Assembly (NCBI GenBank): GCA_016195045.1
Contig: JACQAJ010000058.1
Coordinates: 1 to 5,641 of the forward strand
DNA from: Candidatus Azambacteria bacterium
Lineage (GTDB): Bacteria > Patescibacteriota > Minisyncoccia > GWC2-36-17 > JACQAJ01
Direction of reading: 5' to 3'
DNA: 5,641 nt
Part shown: piece after piece, positions 4,659 to 5,641 of the stretch
How the letters are laid out: every line of letters starts with the position of its first letter
How positions within the stretch are numbered: the first letter of the stretch is position 1
Notes under the pieces: generated by a model
What the model saw: only the letters and a program-made list of their open reading frames with translations
What the model was told of the DNA's origin: nothing
Databases searched by the model: none
Program-made: the position numbers and the translations under genes

Positions 4659-5641
4659 ATGAATAAATACATTGGTATCGTTGGCGGAGGACAATTAGGC
4701 AGAATGTTGGCTATGGCCGCCAAGAAATTAGGGTTTGGGGTGGCGGTTCTTGATCCGACCCATAAAAGTCCGGCCAGTGAATTCGCCGATACTGTTATCG
4801 TGAAAAGTTTTAAAGATCCTGAAGGTATTAGGGAATTAGCCAAAATTTCTGATTTTATTACTTTTGAAATCGAGTCAGCTAATGCTAAAGTCTTAGAAGA
4901 GTTAGTATTAGAAGGACATAACATTAACCCCGCTCCCCGAATTCTTTCCATTATTAAAGATAAGTTTAATCAAAAGAAATTTTTGGAAGGACATAATATT
5001 TTGGTCGCCCCTTCGGTTCAGGTTAAAAATAGAAATGAAATTATTATTGCGGTTCAAGAATTCGGTTACCCAATACTTTTAAAATCTCGTTTCGATGCCT
5101 ATGATGGTCGAGGAAATGCTTTGATCAGAGATGAATCGGAAATTGATTTTGCTTTAGAAAGGCTGGCCATTTCCCACGGAGATCTTTATGTTGAAAAATT
5201 TATTCCTTTCGTGAAAGAATTAGCGGTTGTGGTAGCGCGCGGTAATTTAAGTGAAATCGTTGTTTATCCACCAGTAGAAACTATTCATAAAAATAATATC
5301 TGCCATTTAGTAATTGCCCAGGCGCCAGTTGATTCTGGAGTCATAAAAAAAGCCGAGAAATTAGCTATCGATATAATCTCAATTTTAAACGGAGTGGGAG
5401 TTTTCGCGATAGAAATGTTTTTGACTTTCAGCGGTGAGCTTATCGTCAATGAAATTGCGCCTCGAGTCCATAATTCTGGACATCAGACAATTGAAGCTAA
5501 TGAAACTTCTCAATTTGAGCAACAGATCAGAGCGATTGCTGGGTTGCCATTAGGTCCAGTGAGCCCAAAAACTCCTTATGCGGTGATGATCAATATTCTG
5601 GGTGAGCGTCAGGGGGTCGCTAATATTTCTGGAGTGGAAGA
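4659..5641 (+). CDS. purK: N5-carboxyaminoimidazole ribonucleotide synthase PurK, 3' end beyond window
   Basis: PurK is an ATP-grasp enzyme that makes N5-CAIR from AIR, bicarbonate and ATP in de novo purine synthesis; PurE then converts the product. The visible 327 codons cover most of a protein usually about 350-390 residues long. In order they show the N-terminal nucleotide-binding fold (IGIVGGGQLGRMLAMAA, residues 5-21), TFEIES (68-73), the ATP-grasp segment ILLKSRFDAYDGRGN (139-153), EKFIPFVKELAVV (179-191), metal-ligand glutamates in AIEMF (E252) and VNEIAPRVHNSGH (E265), then TIEANETSQFEQQIRAIAGLPLG. All expected catalytic motifs are intact. ATG 4659 puts the start a few residues before IGIVGGG as in the family; an in-frame TTG at 4623 would add 12 residues. 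No Shine-Dalgarno sequence is near the start. The frame remains open to the right edge, so the C-terminal domain is cut off by the window, not by mutation. Confidence 0.96.
   Translation, partial: MNKYIGIVGGGQLGRMLAMAAKKLGFGVAVLDPTHKSPASEFADTVIVKSFKDPEGIRELAKISDFITFEIESANAKVLEELVLEGHNINPAPRILSIIKDKFNQKKFLEGHNILVAPSVQVKNRNEIIIAVQEFGYPILLKSRFDAYDGRGNALIRDESEIDFALERLAISHGDLYVEKFIPFVKELAVVVARGNLSEIVVYPPVETIHKNNICHLVIAQAPVDSGVIKKAEKLAIDIISILNGVGVFAIEMFLTFSGELIVNEIAPRVHNSGHQTIEANETSQFEQQIRAIAGLPLGPVSPKTPYAVMINILGERQGVANISGVE

Noticed and set aside
4642..4659. Five-codon leader ORF (MIRYA) whose TAA overlaps the purK ATG as TAATG, with GGAG at 4625-4628
   Set aside because: The GGAG is 13 bases from its ATG and such tiny frames are common by chance; coupling cannot be supported without conservation.
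4511..4951. 146-codon minus-strand frame over the palindrome and purK start
   Set aside because: It is antisense to the conserved PurK N-terminal motifs and runs through the palindrome.

Overview
The window is AT-rich and gene-dense. Genes overlap or sit only a few bases apart, almost none has a Shine-Dalgarno sequence, and the prepilins are small. Together with the pilin and Nudix sequence style, this suggests a Candidate Phyla Radiation (Patescibacteria) bacterium. That placement is inference from style, not a search. TAA, TAG and TGA all serve as stops and no gene carries an internal in-frame TGA, so nothing supports the UGA=Gly code of Gracilibacteria/SR1.

Region 1 (1-3435) is a type IV pilus operon read left to right. 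It holds the C-terminal half of the inner-membrane platform protein PilC, a GspH/FimU-like minor prepilin, a PilV-like minor prepilin fused to a C-terminal LVIVD-type beta-propeller, a PilW/GspJ-like prepilin, and a PilX/GspK-like pilin without the Glu+5. The first two junctions overlap (29 and 23 bp) and the next two gaps are 7 and 10 bp. The minor-pilin order matches the fimU-pilV-pilW-pilX(-pilY1) order known from Pseudomonas. Here the propeller that would normally come from a separate PilY1 tip protein appears to be carried on the PilV-like pilin. This is the most interesting feature of the window.

Region 2 (3436-4040) is the probable major pilin gene. It has its own extended -10 promoter, a perfect DnaA-box 9-mer directly upstream of that promoter, and a hairpin terminator. 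It can therefore be expressed separately from, and probably more strongly than, the minor pilins.

Region 3 (4041-5641) looks like housekeeping sequence: a Nudix hydrolase with an unusual Nudix box, a long near-perfect palindrome between genes, and the first 327 codons of purK (N5-carboxyaminoimidazole ribonucleotide synthase), which runs off the right edge.

The pilus genes would act together as follows. PilC anchors assembly in the membrane, the four minor pilins form a priming or tip complex that displays the propeller outside the cell, and the major pilin builds the shaft. The assembly ATPases and the prepilin peptidase are not in the window.
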